A stretch of 38,933 nucleotides of DNA from assembly GCA_902520595.1 (NCBI GenBank), contig CABYOM010000009.1:1-38933 (forward strand), in the 5' to 3' direction. Position numbers and translations under genes: made by a program. Each line of letters opens with the position of its first letter. Within the stretch, counting starts at the first letter, position 1. Shown piece by piece: positions 1 through 8,600 of this stretch. Below the pieces are notes generated by a model, which did no database searches, was not told the DNA's origin, and was given only the letters and a program-made list of their open reading frames with translations. The stretch comes from an uncultured Candidatus Poseidoniales archaeon (GTDB taxonomy: Archaea > Thermoplasmatota > Poseidoniia > Poseidoniales > Poseidoniaceae).

Positions 1-33
1 TGCTTGGACGTGTGAGCAAACGCTACACTTTGC

Positions 34-1044
34 TTAGTTCGCCATTTGCAAGTGCTTGACAGAAGGGGCAATTCCCAAGTCTTTCGGGAAAAACATAGTT
101 GGTTCTGGAATAGGTATTGGCGTAATCTCTTGACCAACCAAAGCAACCCGACTTGGACGTGAATCGGACAATACTTTTCGACCAGTAAGAGGAGCAATTT
201 TGTTTGAAAAGTCCATGATATCTTCATGGCTTGGCATGTTCTCAACACCGAGGTTTTCACGGCTGTGTCCAACGAATACATATCCCTTATTTTCGATGTA
301 GTCCGGATCTGCTCTTCGGTCGAGTGCTGCAAATTCTTTGATGTGTTGGTCAGACATGTTAATGCCCTGCATCAAGGTGTGGCGGCAGACGATTCTCGTG
401 TCAAGAGAAGGTAGGAGGTCGAGCGTTTGGGAAAACTTATCCCAAGCGTTGGTGTTCCACTTCGGCTTACAGACTTCATCGAAGACTTTCTTGTTCGGAG
501 CATCGACTGAAACATAGAGTTGCGTTGGTAGCGTATCCAGTTTTTCGATGACCTTTGGCAAAGTTCCGTTGGTAACAAGCATGGTCGTCATACCGTGTTT
601 ATGACACAAATCCATGTATTCAGAAAGGCGTGTATAGAGCGTAGGCTCACCATTGAGAGAAATAGCAACGTGTTTTGGATTTTGAGCATCTAACCATTTT
701 TCACGAGGAACTTTTGGATTCCCTCCAAAACCAGAAAGAAGTCGACGTTGAGCTCGAACGGACTCATAGAGAAGTTCCTTCGGGTCCTGGTCAGTTAATT
801 CCAATGTATCCATGTGAGGTTCTCGCCAACAATAGGTGCAAGCGAGGTTACACTGGTCGACAACTGGAGACATTTGCATGCAGTTGTGGCTCTTGACCCC
901 GTAGAATTTACCCTTGTAGCACTGGCGGTCACGAAGCAGGGATTCTTTGGTCCAGTGGCAGGTTTTGACACCACCATGTTCACCCACAATGTGGTAACGT
1001 TGCTTCTGCAGTTTTGCTTTTAGTGCAAGGTCCATTCCAGCCAT
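34..1044 (-). CDS. taw1: 4-demethylwyosine synthase (TYW1/Taw1), radical SAM
   Basis: This enzyme condenses pyruvate with N1-methylguanosine-37 of tRNA-Phe to form the tricyclic 4-demethylwyosine base. The radical SAM motif CNLACTYC gives Cys65, Cys69 and Cys72. Three more cysteines (29, 42, 55) lie upstream, and the spacing 13-13-10-4-3 matches, from memory, the two-cluster arrangement of the Methanocaldococcus jannaschii enzyme. The following ISLNGEPTLY stretch is also typical of the family. The ATG at 1044 is chosen because GGGAGTGAG lies just upstream; the reading frame stays open to a GTG at 1086. At 336 residues it is the usual archaeal size without a flavodoxin domain. It lies downstream of the phosphate transporter gene on the same strand, about 100 bp away, so it may be read through from there. 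Its pathway partner TYW2 is at 18938-20158. Confidence 0.93.
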   Translation of the reverse strand: MAGMDLALKAKLQKQRYHIVGEHGGVKTCHWTKESLLRDRQCYKGKFYGVKSHNCMQMSPVVDQCNLACTYCWREPHMDTLELTDQDPKELLYESVRAQRRLLSGFGGNPKVPREKWLDAQNPKHVAISLNGEPTLYTRLSEYMDLCHKHGMTTMLVTNGTLPKVIEKLDTLPTQLYVSVDAPNKKVFDEVCKPKWNTNAWDKFSQTLDLLPSLDTRIVCRHTLMQGINMSDQHIKEFAALDRRADPDYIENKGYVFVGHSRENLGVENMPSHEDIMDFSNKIAPLTGRKVLSDSRPSRVALVGQEITPIPIPEPTMFFPKDLGIAPSVKHLQMAN

Positions 1045-1141
1045 GTGGCTCACTCCCAGTCCTGATTCCACTGTTGTGACAAGCACGGTCGGGAAGGGGC
1101 TCGATGAACACCCGTCTCAAATCGGTGTTATCAATCCTCGC

Positions 1142-3289
1142 TCACTGATTGAGGATTGGCAAAAAGGCATTTGCAGCCTTTTCACAAGCATTTGCAACAT
1201 CATCCAGGCGTTGTAAGACACGATACATGTGCATGGCAGCGAGTGGTGAATCATCACCATTGCTGAAGACATATCCGGCAGCATTTGCTTCAACAACATC
1301 TGCTTCGTGCTCCTTGAGGTTCACTTCACGAATGAGTTCAGCAAGTTTGTTTTGTGCAGCCTTGGTCTCTCCACTGATGGTAAATTCTCGAAGCGCTTCA
1401 ACAGCATCTTCGTATTTAGCCACAGTTTCTGCAACAACATTTGCCATGTCTTTGAGATTCTTCTTCGCTTCCTTATCATCAAACAATGGGCGGAATGCGA
1501 GTTGCTCTGCGACATTCTGAGCGTAGTCTGCAATTCGGTCTTGGCGTGTAACCATGTAGAGGAAATCGTCGTAACTGACATGGATACCAAAGCGCCTGTC
1601 TTCACTTGCAAGTTTTCGAACTTCAGTCTTGACGTTGTCCGCTGCCAATTCAGCATCAATGGTAGCTTGTATTGCGTCAGAGGCATCTTCACCATCGCAT
1701 GAGGTGTTGACTGCTTCAAGCATGTGTTCAACTGTCTTTTCAACTGCCTTTGCGTGTTCATGGAACAATTCGAAAGGAGTGGTGTCTCCAATGATTATCT
1801 GTTCGGGCGTATCACCTTCTCCGCCTGCATCAGAGAGCGCATCTTCAACGTAAATCTCGCCACTGCTCTTCCAGATAGCCAGTCCAACAGCAATGAATGA
1901 TAACGGTAGCAAGACGATCATGTTGAGTGAATCTCCTCCAGAGGCGACAAACAACACAATTGCTCCAAAGGCAGCAGCAGGAACGCTGGCAACCCATGAG
2001 GCGGCAATCTTTCCGAAGACCCTGAAGTCGACTGCTTTCGCGCCACCGGCCAATCCTACACCGACAACGGCACCGACAAGGGTGTGTGTCGTTGAAACAG
2101 GGACTGCCAAAAATGGCATCGAGAAGATGAGAATAGTGGTAGCTGCGCCGAATTCAGCAGCAAACCCACGGGTTGGCGTGATGTCGGTAATTTTCTTACC
2201 AATCGTTTCCATAACCCTCCAACCCCAGGTCATGACACCAATAGCAATTCCAGCAGATCCCAAGAGAATAAGCCAAACTGGGATAGGTGCTTTTTCCATG
2301 AGTTGACCGCCATCACTGCTGAGGACTTGCCAAACAGCAGCCATAGGACCGATAGCGTTTGAGCGGTCGTTTGCACCGTGAGCAAAAGCAACGTAAGCAG
2401 CGGTAATAATCTGCAACCACACAAAGATTCGCTCTACACCGCGGAAGCCCCGCTTTTCTTCATTGATATCGATTCGACGAAGAACCAGATACAATCCGAA
2501 ACTTGCGATTGCTCCAATCACGGCCGCGAGAATCAGTGAATTGAGTGGGAACCATGCATTCTCTGCAAATGGATTGAACACTCCGTTCTCTTTGACCGGT
2601 AACCAATCGTATTTGCTTTCAATCCAGCCTTCAGAATCAGCTTTTGAAAAGAATCCTTTCAGAGCCTTAAATTGAAGCGCAAGCCCAAGCACGAAGAAGG
2701 TCGGGAAAGCTAGAATCGGAGCAAGCCATTGTGACCTGTCAACTGGATTCTCAGAATCAAGAATTGTTTTCTTGATAATGTAGTAAGAAAAGAAAGCGAT
2801 TAAGGCACCCATCAGTGGGCTTGCCACCCAAGACATGACGACTTTCTGAACCACTTCCCAGTCGATAAGTGAAGTATCATGCTTCACTTCAAGAATCAAA
2901 CCAACACCAATGATTCCCCCGATAATAGAGTGTGTTGTTGATACAGGAAGGCCGTATCGTGTAGCAATAGTAAGCCATGTCGCTGCAGCCATCATAGCGG
3001 CAATGAAACCAAAGGCAATGTCTTGAGAGAATGCCGCATCAACCATTGGATCTGAGAAATCGACGGAAAGAATACCCTTTCGAACTGTATCCGTAACTGC
3101 ATCTCCAGCGAAGAATGCACCGCTAAATTCGAAAATTGCAGCAATAATTACCGCTTGCCTAAGCGTAAGTGCCCGAGACCCGACAGAGGTCCCCATTGCG
3201 TTTGCAACATCATTTGCACCGATGTTCCATGCCATGTAAGCACAGACAATCAACGCTAATCCAATCAAGACCATGGTTATAGGTTCCAT
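1142..3289 (-). CDS. pit: PiT-family phosphate transporter with C-terminal PhoU-like (DUF47) domain
   Basis: This is a 715-residue cation-coupled inorganic phosphate permease of the inner membrane. The two family signatures are visible: GANDVANA at residues 24-31 and HGANDRSNAIGP at about 304-315. Each is followed by a PVSTTH motif (about 115 and 397), showing the internal duplication of PiT. About ten hydrophobic segments fill residues 1-470. The last 210 residues (about 505-715) are helical and charged and resemble the DUF47/PhoU-like proteins that bacteria often encode beside pit, so transporter and accessory domain appear fused here. The gene is divergent from the AbrB/PhoU regulator at 3370. 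A TATA-like element about 25 nt before the ATG suggests a leaderless message. The family call is sure; the role of the tail is inferred. Confidence 0.93.
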   Translation of the reverse strand: MEPITMVLIGLALIVCAYMAWNIGANDVANAMGTSVGSRALTLRQAVIIAAIFEFSGAFFAGDAVTDTVRKGILSVDFSDPMVDAAFSQDIAFGFIAAMMAAATWLTIATRYGLPVSTTHSIIGGIIGVGLILEVKHDTSLIDWEVVQKVVMSWVASPLMGALIAFFSYYIIKKTILDSENPVDRSQWLAPILAFPTFFVLGLALQFKALKGFFSKADSEGWIESKYDWLPVKENGVFNPFAENAWFPLNSLILAAVIGAIASFGLYLVLRRIDINEEKRGFRGVERIFVWLQIITAAYVAFAHGANDRSNAIGPMAAVWQVLSSDGGQLMEKAPIPVWLILLGSAGIAIGVMTWGWRVMETIGKKITDITPTRGFAAEFGAATTILIFSMPFLAVPVSTTHTLVGAVVGVGLAGGAKAVDFRVFGKIAASWVASVPAAAFGAIVLFVASGGDSLNMIVLLPLSFIAVGLAIWKSSGEIYVEDALSDAGGEGDTPEQIIIGDTTPFELFHEHAKAVEKTVEHMLEAVNTSCDGEDASDAIQATIDAELAADNVKTEVRKLASEDRRFGIHVSYDDFLYMVTRQDRIADYAQNVAEQLAFRPLFDDKEAKKNLKDMANVVAETVAKYEDAVEALREFTISGETKAAQNKLAELIREVNLKEHEADVVEANAAGYVFSNGDDSPLAAMHMYRVLQRLDDVANACEKAANAFLPILNQ

Positions 3290-3369
3290 GGCTAAATCCA
3301 GTAAAAGTAGGTATATATTCGCGCTTATGTATATTCTATATAGGAGTATTTAGTCGTTGAATCGATAGC
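3290..3369. promoter_or_regulatory. Divergent pit / AbrB-PhoU promoter region with two TATA boxes
   Basis: This 80-bp spacer holds an A+T-rich core at 3311-3342. On the minus strand GAATATATAC (3311-3320) sits about 25 nt before the pit ATG. On the plus strand TATTCTATATA (3332-3342) sits about 30 nt before the regulator ATG. Both spacings place transcription starts at or near the start codons. TATATTC occurs twice, at 3314-3320 and 3330-3336, 16 bp apart. These copies could be operator half-sites for the AbrB-like regulator, which is an inference from position only. Confidence 0.6.
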
Positions 3370-4413
3370 ATGGGACTCGGCCCTGGTGAACACGAAGTTC
3401 GTAAATTGCAAAGTACTGGTGGCAGTACATTTACAGTAAGCCTTCCAAAACCGTGGGTGACTGAACAACGCTTGCTTGCGCGCGATTCCCTGCGCGTAGA
3501 TTGGCGGCCAAGTGGGGCGCTACGCATCACGCCTCTCAACATGGCACAGAGATTGGAAAAGAGAGTTTCATTCAATGTCCAAAACCTCCCGGAAGAAAGT
3601 TTGCATGACCATTTGATGGGGGCATATATATCCGGTGCTGATTTGATAACAACCTATTTCCCCAAAAAAATGAAGAAAAGTACTTCAACCCAAATTCGTC
3701 GATTTTTGCGAAGTACGAGAGGTTTCGAAATCTATGAAGAATTAGAAGAATCCGTGGTATTAAAATGCCTCATGAATGCGGGAGATATGCCGCTACATGC
3801 AAGCCTCAACAGAATGTATCTCCAAGTCACCTCACTGCTCAGAGACATTGTAAGTGTGTTTGAAGGTGAAGACCGAGATTATCTCACCGATGCAGAAGAA
3901 CGTGAGAGCGAGGTTGATGCATTGCTCTATCTCATTGAAAGACAAGTGAGGATTTTACTTGATTCGCACTTGGTTGCTACAAAATTAAATCTCTCACGAA
4001 CGCAAGCGCTCGAATATACAAATCTAGCGAGATCGCTCGAGCGAATGATGGACCATGCGTACACGATGAGCCAACTGGTCTTGGACAATCCAAACATTAC
4101 CGATTCACCCGCAGGCCGCGTATCGCTCGAGCAAATACCAGAATGGCAATCAGCGCTGAAAGAACTGATGATTAATATCCGGACTCGTGATTCAGCGCGT
4201 ATAGAGCACGCACGTAAAAAACTCAAAGAAGCGCAACAAATCATGCAAAGTCACGAACAAGATTTACTCGCAAATCGCCGTCAAAGCGAATGGATGGCGT
4301 TTGATTTGAGCTTATCTGAATCAGTCCGCAGGCTCTGCGCATATTCTCGAGATTTTGGAGAAATTTTGTTGAACATGAAGGTTTTTACGGAAATTCAGAA
4401 CAGTCAATCATAA
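3370..4413 (+). CDS. Phosphate uptake regulator: AbrB-like DNA-binding domain plus PhoU domain
   Basis: This is a 347-residue cytoplasmic protein. Residues about 8-55 match the archaeal AbrB/SpoVT-type swapped-hairpin domain, with TGGSTFTVSLPKPWV being the diagnostic stretch. Residues about 110-335 are long acidic and basic helices of the PhoU type, which in bacteria restrains phosphate uptake and signals to the Pho system. The fused AbrB-PhoU architecture is common in archaea and is thought to act directly on DNA. Its divergent position next to pit supports control of that transporter. The ATG at 3370 lies about 30 nt after a TATA box and matches the family start. The DNA target and the phosphate-sensing mechanism cannot be read from the sequence. 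Confidence 0.88.
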   Translation: MGLGPGEHEVRKLQSTGGSTFTVSLPKPWVTEQRLLARDSLRVDWRPSGALRITPLNMAQRLEKRVSFNVQNLPEESLHDHLMGAYISGADLITTYFPKKMKKSTSTQIRRFLRSTRGFEIYEELEESVVLKCLMNAGDMPLHASLNRMYLQVTSLLRDIVSVFEGEDRDYLTDAEERESEVDALLYLIERQVRILLDSHLVATKLNLSRTQALEYTNLARSLERMMDHAYTMSQLVLDNPNITDSPAGRVSLEQIPEWQSALKELMINIRTRDSARIEHARKKLKEAQQIMQSHEQDLLANRRQSEWMAFDLSLSESVRRLCAYSRDFGEILLNMKVFTEIQNSQS

Positions 4414-4432
4414 GTGTTTATATTTACACTTA
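4411..4432. terminator. 7-bp inverted repeat over the regulator stop codon, possible terminator
   Basis: TAAGTGT (4411-4417) and ACACTTA (4426-4432) are exact inverted repeats with an 8-nt spacer. The left arm begins with the TAA stop of the regulator. A T/A-rich stretch (ATTTATTTATT) follows. This could fold as a small terminator hairpin or be a protein-binding palindrome. Archaea usually terminate on oligo-T alone, so the role is uncertain. Confidence 0.4.
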
Positions 4433-4532
4433 ATTTATTTATTACACCTATGTGTTGGCAAACTTACCTCGCTTTGATATAGGACCGGTGACAAATATAC
4501 ACTGTAACAAAAAAGTTGCAGGCGAAAACAGC

Positions 4533-4697
4533 ATGGATAAAAATTTAGAGGCATACGTAGACATGATAATGAATGAACAAGAACACCGAAGTGGAATCTT
4601 TTCCAACTTCTTCGATGTTGTAGTTGGAGCGATCTCCGACTACCGCTGCGGAGCTGATTCCCGCGGCGCTCACAACACACGACGAGGTGTTCTTTGA
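4533..4697 (+). CDS. Unknown 54-aa microprotein, first of a tandem paralogous pair
   Basis: I do not recognise a family. The product starts MDKNLEAYVD and is acidic in its first half, with a hydrophobic patch near FFDVVVGAI and a basic tail. Its first 24 residues share 12 identities with those of the next ORF (4697-4819), including YVD, QE and GIFS, and such similarity is unlikely between two chance ORFs. A TATA-like AAATATAC at 4493-4500 lies the right distance upstream for this ATG. The frame stays open to a GTG at 4452, but the paralogy begins exactly at MD, which favours 4533. The stop codon overlaps the start of the second gene by one base. It lies just before the ABC operon, and no function can be assigned. 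Confidence 0.6.
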   Translation: MDKNLEAYVDMIMNEQEHRSGIFSNFFDVVVGAISDYRCGADSRGAHNTRRGVL

Positions 4698-4819
4698 TGG
4701 ATGCATACCTTTCAGATTACGTCGACCAGGTTCTTGATTCGCAAGAATACCAAAACGGTATCTTTTCTCGTTCTTCTTTTTCGAAGTTCGTAACTTCTTT
4801 TTTCCGACGACAAAAGTGA
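4697..4819 (+). CDS. Unknown 40-aa microprotein, second of the tandem pair
   Basis: The ATG overlaps the TGA of the preceding microprotein gene in a TGATG junction, which suggests translational coupling. The product begins MDAYLSDYVD and continues to GIFS in register with its neighbour, then ends in a short aromatic and basic tail (SFFRRQK). The acidic N-terminal part with a basic aromatic C-terminus could be a small peripheral membrane or binding protein, but this is only a guess from composition. A T-rich stretch at about 4821-4860 follows, and the ABC transporter promoter lies after it. Confidence 0.58.
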   Translation: MDAYLSDYVDQVLDSQEYQNGIFSRSSFSKFVTSFFRRQK

Positions 4820-4903
4820 GTTTGTTTACCAGAAATTGAATTCTTTTCCGGCTCTTTTCAAGTCGCCCATTACGGTAAATTCTGCGGGCATGTTGAACAC
4901 CAA

Positions 4904-4913
4904 TTCATATATC
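4904..4913 (+). promoter_or_regulatory. TATA-like promoter element of the ABC operon
   Basis: TTCATATATC lies about 30 to 40 nt before the candidate start codons (GTG 4938, ATG 4947) of the first ABC gene. The 4820-4946 spacer shows no other gene. The placement predicts a very short or absent leader. Confidence 0.5.
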
Positions 4914-4946
4914 AAAACTTTTTGATGATGAGTATTGGTGAATCGA

Positions 4947-5672
4947 ATGCTTGAAGTTAACGGCTTAACAAAAACTTTCGGCTCAGGTTCAAACAAATTG
5001 CAAGTCCTCAAAGGAGTTGATATGAGCATAAAGACCGGTGAAATGGTCGCCCTCATGGGACCATCTGGTTCAGGAAAATCAACACTTCTCAATATTATCG
5101 GAGGCCTTCTTGCCGGAGATGGTGGAGAGATTATTCTCGGAGAGAAAACCTACGGTCTAAAGAATCCATCGAGCGTTGTTGATGTTCGCCGTGAATCGAT
5201 TGGCTGGATTTTTCAAGATTTTCACCTCCTTGAGAATCTAACTGCGGTCGATAATGTCGCCATGGCTCTTGAACTGTCGGGTATGCCTTCAAAGCAAGCT
5301 GAAGTGGCTGCACGAGTTGCTCTAAGTAAAGTCGGGCTTGAAGACCGAATGGATCACATCCCCGACCAACTTTCAGGTGGCCAACAACAACGTGTCGCTA
5401 TCGCTCGAGCAATCGCGGGAAACCGTCCTTTCCTTCTTGCAGATGAACCAACGGGCAATCTTGACATTGCGAGTGGAAAAGAAGTCCTCCAACTGTTCAA
5501 AGATTTATGCCACGATGAAGAGAATCCAATTTCTATTCTCATGGTTACACACGACCCAGATTTAGCATCAAACGCTGACCGAATGCTGTTACTCAACGAT
5601 GGGAAGACCGAAGCATCAGACATCCGCTCTGCATGGGGCTTGGATGATGAAGACGGAGGTGAAGAAGAATGA
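4947..5672 (+). CDS. ABC transporter ATP-binding protein, LolD/MacB type
   Basis: This 241-residue ATPase should power the FtsX-type permease encoded immediately downstream. It has Walker A GPSGSGKST (about residues 38-46), the Q-loop in IFQDFHLL, the signature LSGGQQQRVAIARA, Walker B FLLADEPTGNLD and the switch histidine in MVTHDP. These are typical of the LolD/MacB/YbbA subfamily, which drives lipoprotein or effector extrusion and not solute uptake. ATG 4947 has GGTGA six bases upstream; GTG 4938 and TTG 4935 are in-frame alternatives. The stop overlaps the permease start by four bases (ATGA), so the two are translationally coupled. An acidic tail (DDEDGGEEE) ends the protein. Confidence 0.92.
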   Translation: MLEVNGLTKTFGSGSNKLQVLKGVDMSIKTGEMVALMGPSGSGKSTLLNIIGGLLAGDGGEIILGEKTYGLKNPSSVVDVRRESIGWIFQDFHLLENLTAVDNVAMALELSGMPSKQAEVAARVALSKVGLEDRMDHIPDQLSGGQQQRVAIARAIAGNRPFLLADEPTGNLDIASGKEVLQLFKDLCHDEENPISILMVTHDPDLASNADRMLLLNDGKTEASDIRSAWGLDDEDGGEEE

Positions 5673-8600
5673 CCAAAGGTGATGACTCGCTTCAATTGGA
5701 ACCCTCTGATTTTTCTCCGTCACAGAGCCTTCCCGTTCGAATGATGCACAAAGTGATGGAAACACCATCGCAACTTCGACTCGCTGGATTAAGCGCTTGG
5801 AGAGGCAAAGAGCGCGGATTGGCGGTGATAACCGGGGTCTTCTTGGCATCGTTAGTCATTACAACCGTTCTTGCATACGGAGTGGGACTTTCGCAACTCT
5901 TCTTTGAGGAATCACTCAAGAACGAACCGTTTGATGCTAAAATTGAATTTGCCCGAACACCGGTCGAAAACACAACTGGTTGGTCAAATAACACCACAAC
6001 AATGCTCAATGTGTGCGATGAACTGATGACGGATTTCAATGAATTCAGCGACTGTACCCTCGTCCTTGGGCGTCAAGGAATCCACAGTGGTGGACTGTTC
6101 AATGAAGAATTTGTCGTGGCGCAACCGCTTGAAATGGTGGCCATTACAGACGATGCAAACCCCTACTGGGGCAACGTGACATTTGACTATCCCGAACTGG
6201 CCGATGCAGGTCCGCCAATATCCACAATGCGTTCGGTCCGATTCCTGGGGCCTGAGGCTTTTGACGGAGAATTTGCTGAGCGTTTAGGGCAGAATATTAT
6301 CGCTGGATTGGGCGAATGGCCAACGCCAGAAAACATGAGTCGCCAACGCGGTGTAATTCTACCTTCCACGATTGCTTCACAAGCAAAAGCCAACGTTGGA
6401 GATGAGCTTGACTCCTTAGCATTCCATTACGTCGTTGATGAATCTACAATCTTTGAGGGAACGGTAACCAACGATAATTGCGATGGAAAAGTGACTCCGG
6501 AAGAAAACGGCTATGTCTATTGTCGAATGGAAATGGTGGCGATAAATTTGACGGTTGTTGGCATCTACGATCCGTGGGATTTCGGAAACCCTACCCTTGC
6601 AGCCAACCCGATTTTTGCAACCTGGGAGGTCCTTGAAGAATCTCAGCGTGCCGCACTTATGGACAACGACCACATGTATCTGGGAGTTACCATCGACAAG
6701 GGACAGTTGCCGACAACATCAACTGCTGATGCAGCTGAATGGCTGGAAGACCTTGGAACACGAGTACAGGACGGTAATTACACCGATGAAGGCGTTGAGT
6801 TATACTACACCGATATCATCAGTGGAACCATCACTTTCCTCAATATCTTCCTTGGCCTGATTCAAATCTTCGACTACATCATCATGATACCCATCGTCAT
6901 TCTTTCGATTGCTGTTTTAATTTACGGATTGGTGCTTTCTCTTGAACAGAGAAGGAGGGAAGTCAGTATACATCGAGTCATCGGTGCAGATTCTTCCAGC
7001 CTGCAAGGTATGGTTCTGTTAGAATTGTTTGTGATGTCATCGGTTGCATGGCTTGCAGGCTACTTACTCGCCTTATTTGCCGTTCCAATTGTTCTATCTG
7101 CTGTTGGATTTATGGAGTTCAGGACCGGAGACTTCGATGTCAATCCAACCCTGGGGGTCGGCTCTACAATCTTCACCGCCGTGACTACACTTGGCCTTGC
7201 CCTTCTCTTTGGACGAAGTCGTGCACGTGATTTCATCAACCTCGAAATCGAAGAAGGCGTCCGTAGAACGACGAACAAGGCAGAACCAAAACGCTGGCTT
7301 CACTGGCTTGCTTTCTTGTTCGGAATGCTTGCTGTAGGCGATACATGGCTTGAGATGAACGGTAGTGAAGACGGAATCGTCTCAAACTTCTTCCTCGAAG
7401 GATTGCTTGGAATTATTGGGCCATTTGCACTTTGGATTGGTGGTGCATTGCTGCTCGGAAGAATTGGGGCAAAGGGGCCTCAAATTATGCAACTCATCTT
7501 TGGACGAACGCCGTTGTTGAATGACGTCAAACGTGGTTTGAAAGGTTCTGGATCTGCAGAATCAGTCAATCGACTGGCAGTGATTATGCTGCTAACGCTC
7601 TCGATAGTTACACTTGCTGCAGTGCAAGGATATACTGGTACTCTGGTCGATGAGAAGACCGTCGATGCAACTGTAGGTTCCGATCTGCAAATTACTCTTG
7701 AACAAGGTTATACAGAATCTCAGTTACTGGATTTGGTCTCAAACTTCACCGATTCTGGCGTATCTGCAATTGCCACAACGGTACCGAGTTTAATTATCGC
7801 AGACTCAACCGGAGGCGATAAATTGCAAACATGGGTCTTGCTTGATGACAACGAAGACGTGCTTCGCTGGAGCGACCAATCGATACCAGGAGACGATGTC
7901 GACGCTGCTATGACTGCATACAGTAACGGTGGTTTCACTGCAGGTGAAGACGCTGCATACTCATTGGATATCGCTGGTTCAGGTCGAGGTTCGGAAAACA
8001 GACTGGACGATGTTCTGCTCAAACCAACGGACGCAAAGAGCGAAAACATCTCCTTCACTTGGGAAGAACTTACGTTTAACTTTTCGAGCGGAGGCACTGA
8101 ACAACCTGACCCGAATGCTTTGTTCATCGCCTATTCCTCTCTTATGGAAGGAGACTGGTCGGGATTGAACCTTTCAGGTCAAGACTTGAGTGGTCGTGAC
8201 TTCGGTCCTGTGGACCTCACTGGAACCGACCTCTCGAACGCCAACCTTGCCGGAGCTAATCTTGCTCAAGCATTGTTGTTTGATACCAACTTGGAAGGGG
8301 CCGACCTATCAGGCGCAAATCTTCAAGATGCTATTTTTGTCAACTTTATGGGCGGCACACTTGATGGTGCAAACCTGATTGGAGCAGACCTTACCGGTGC
8401 ATTTGGATTCGCTGATTTGTCAACAACCAATCTCGGTAATGCTACATGTCCTGACGGAACTTCGGCTGAAGACACAAATTGTTCATCCGGCTTTTCGGAG
8501 ACACCACCTGAACTTGCTGCTCCGCTGTTCATGTCCGAGACAAGCGTACAGTTCGTGATTACCGCATATCAAAGCAACATGTACTACATGGGCGTACACG

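Noticed and set aside
1149-1702. Overlapping plus-strand ORFs across the end of the phosphate transporter gene
   Set aside because: They are antisense to the conserved PhoU-like domain and their serine/cysteine-rich products look like reverse-frame shadows.
4452-4532. Upstream extension of the first microprotein to a GTG
   Set aside because: The similarity to the second microprotein starts exactly at the ATG at 4533, and a TATA-like element lies inside the extension.
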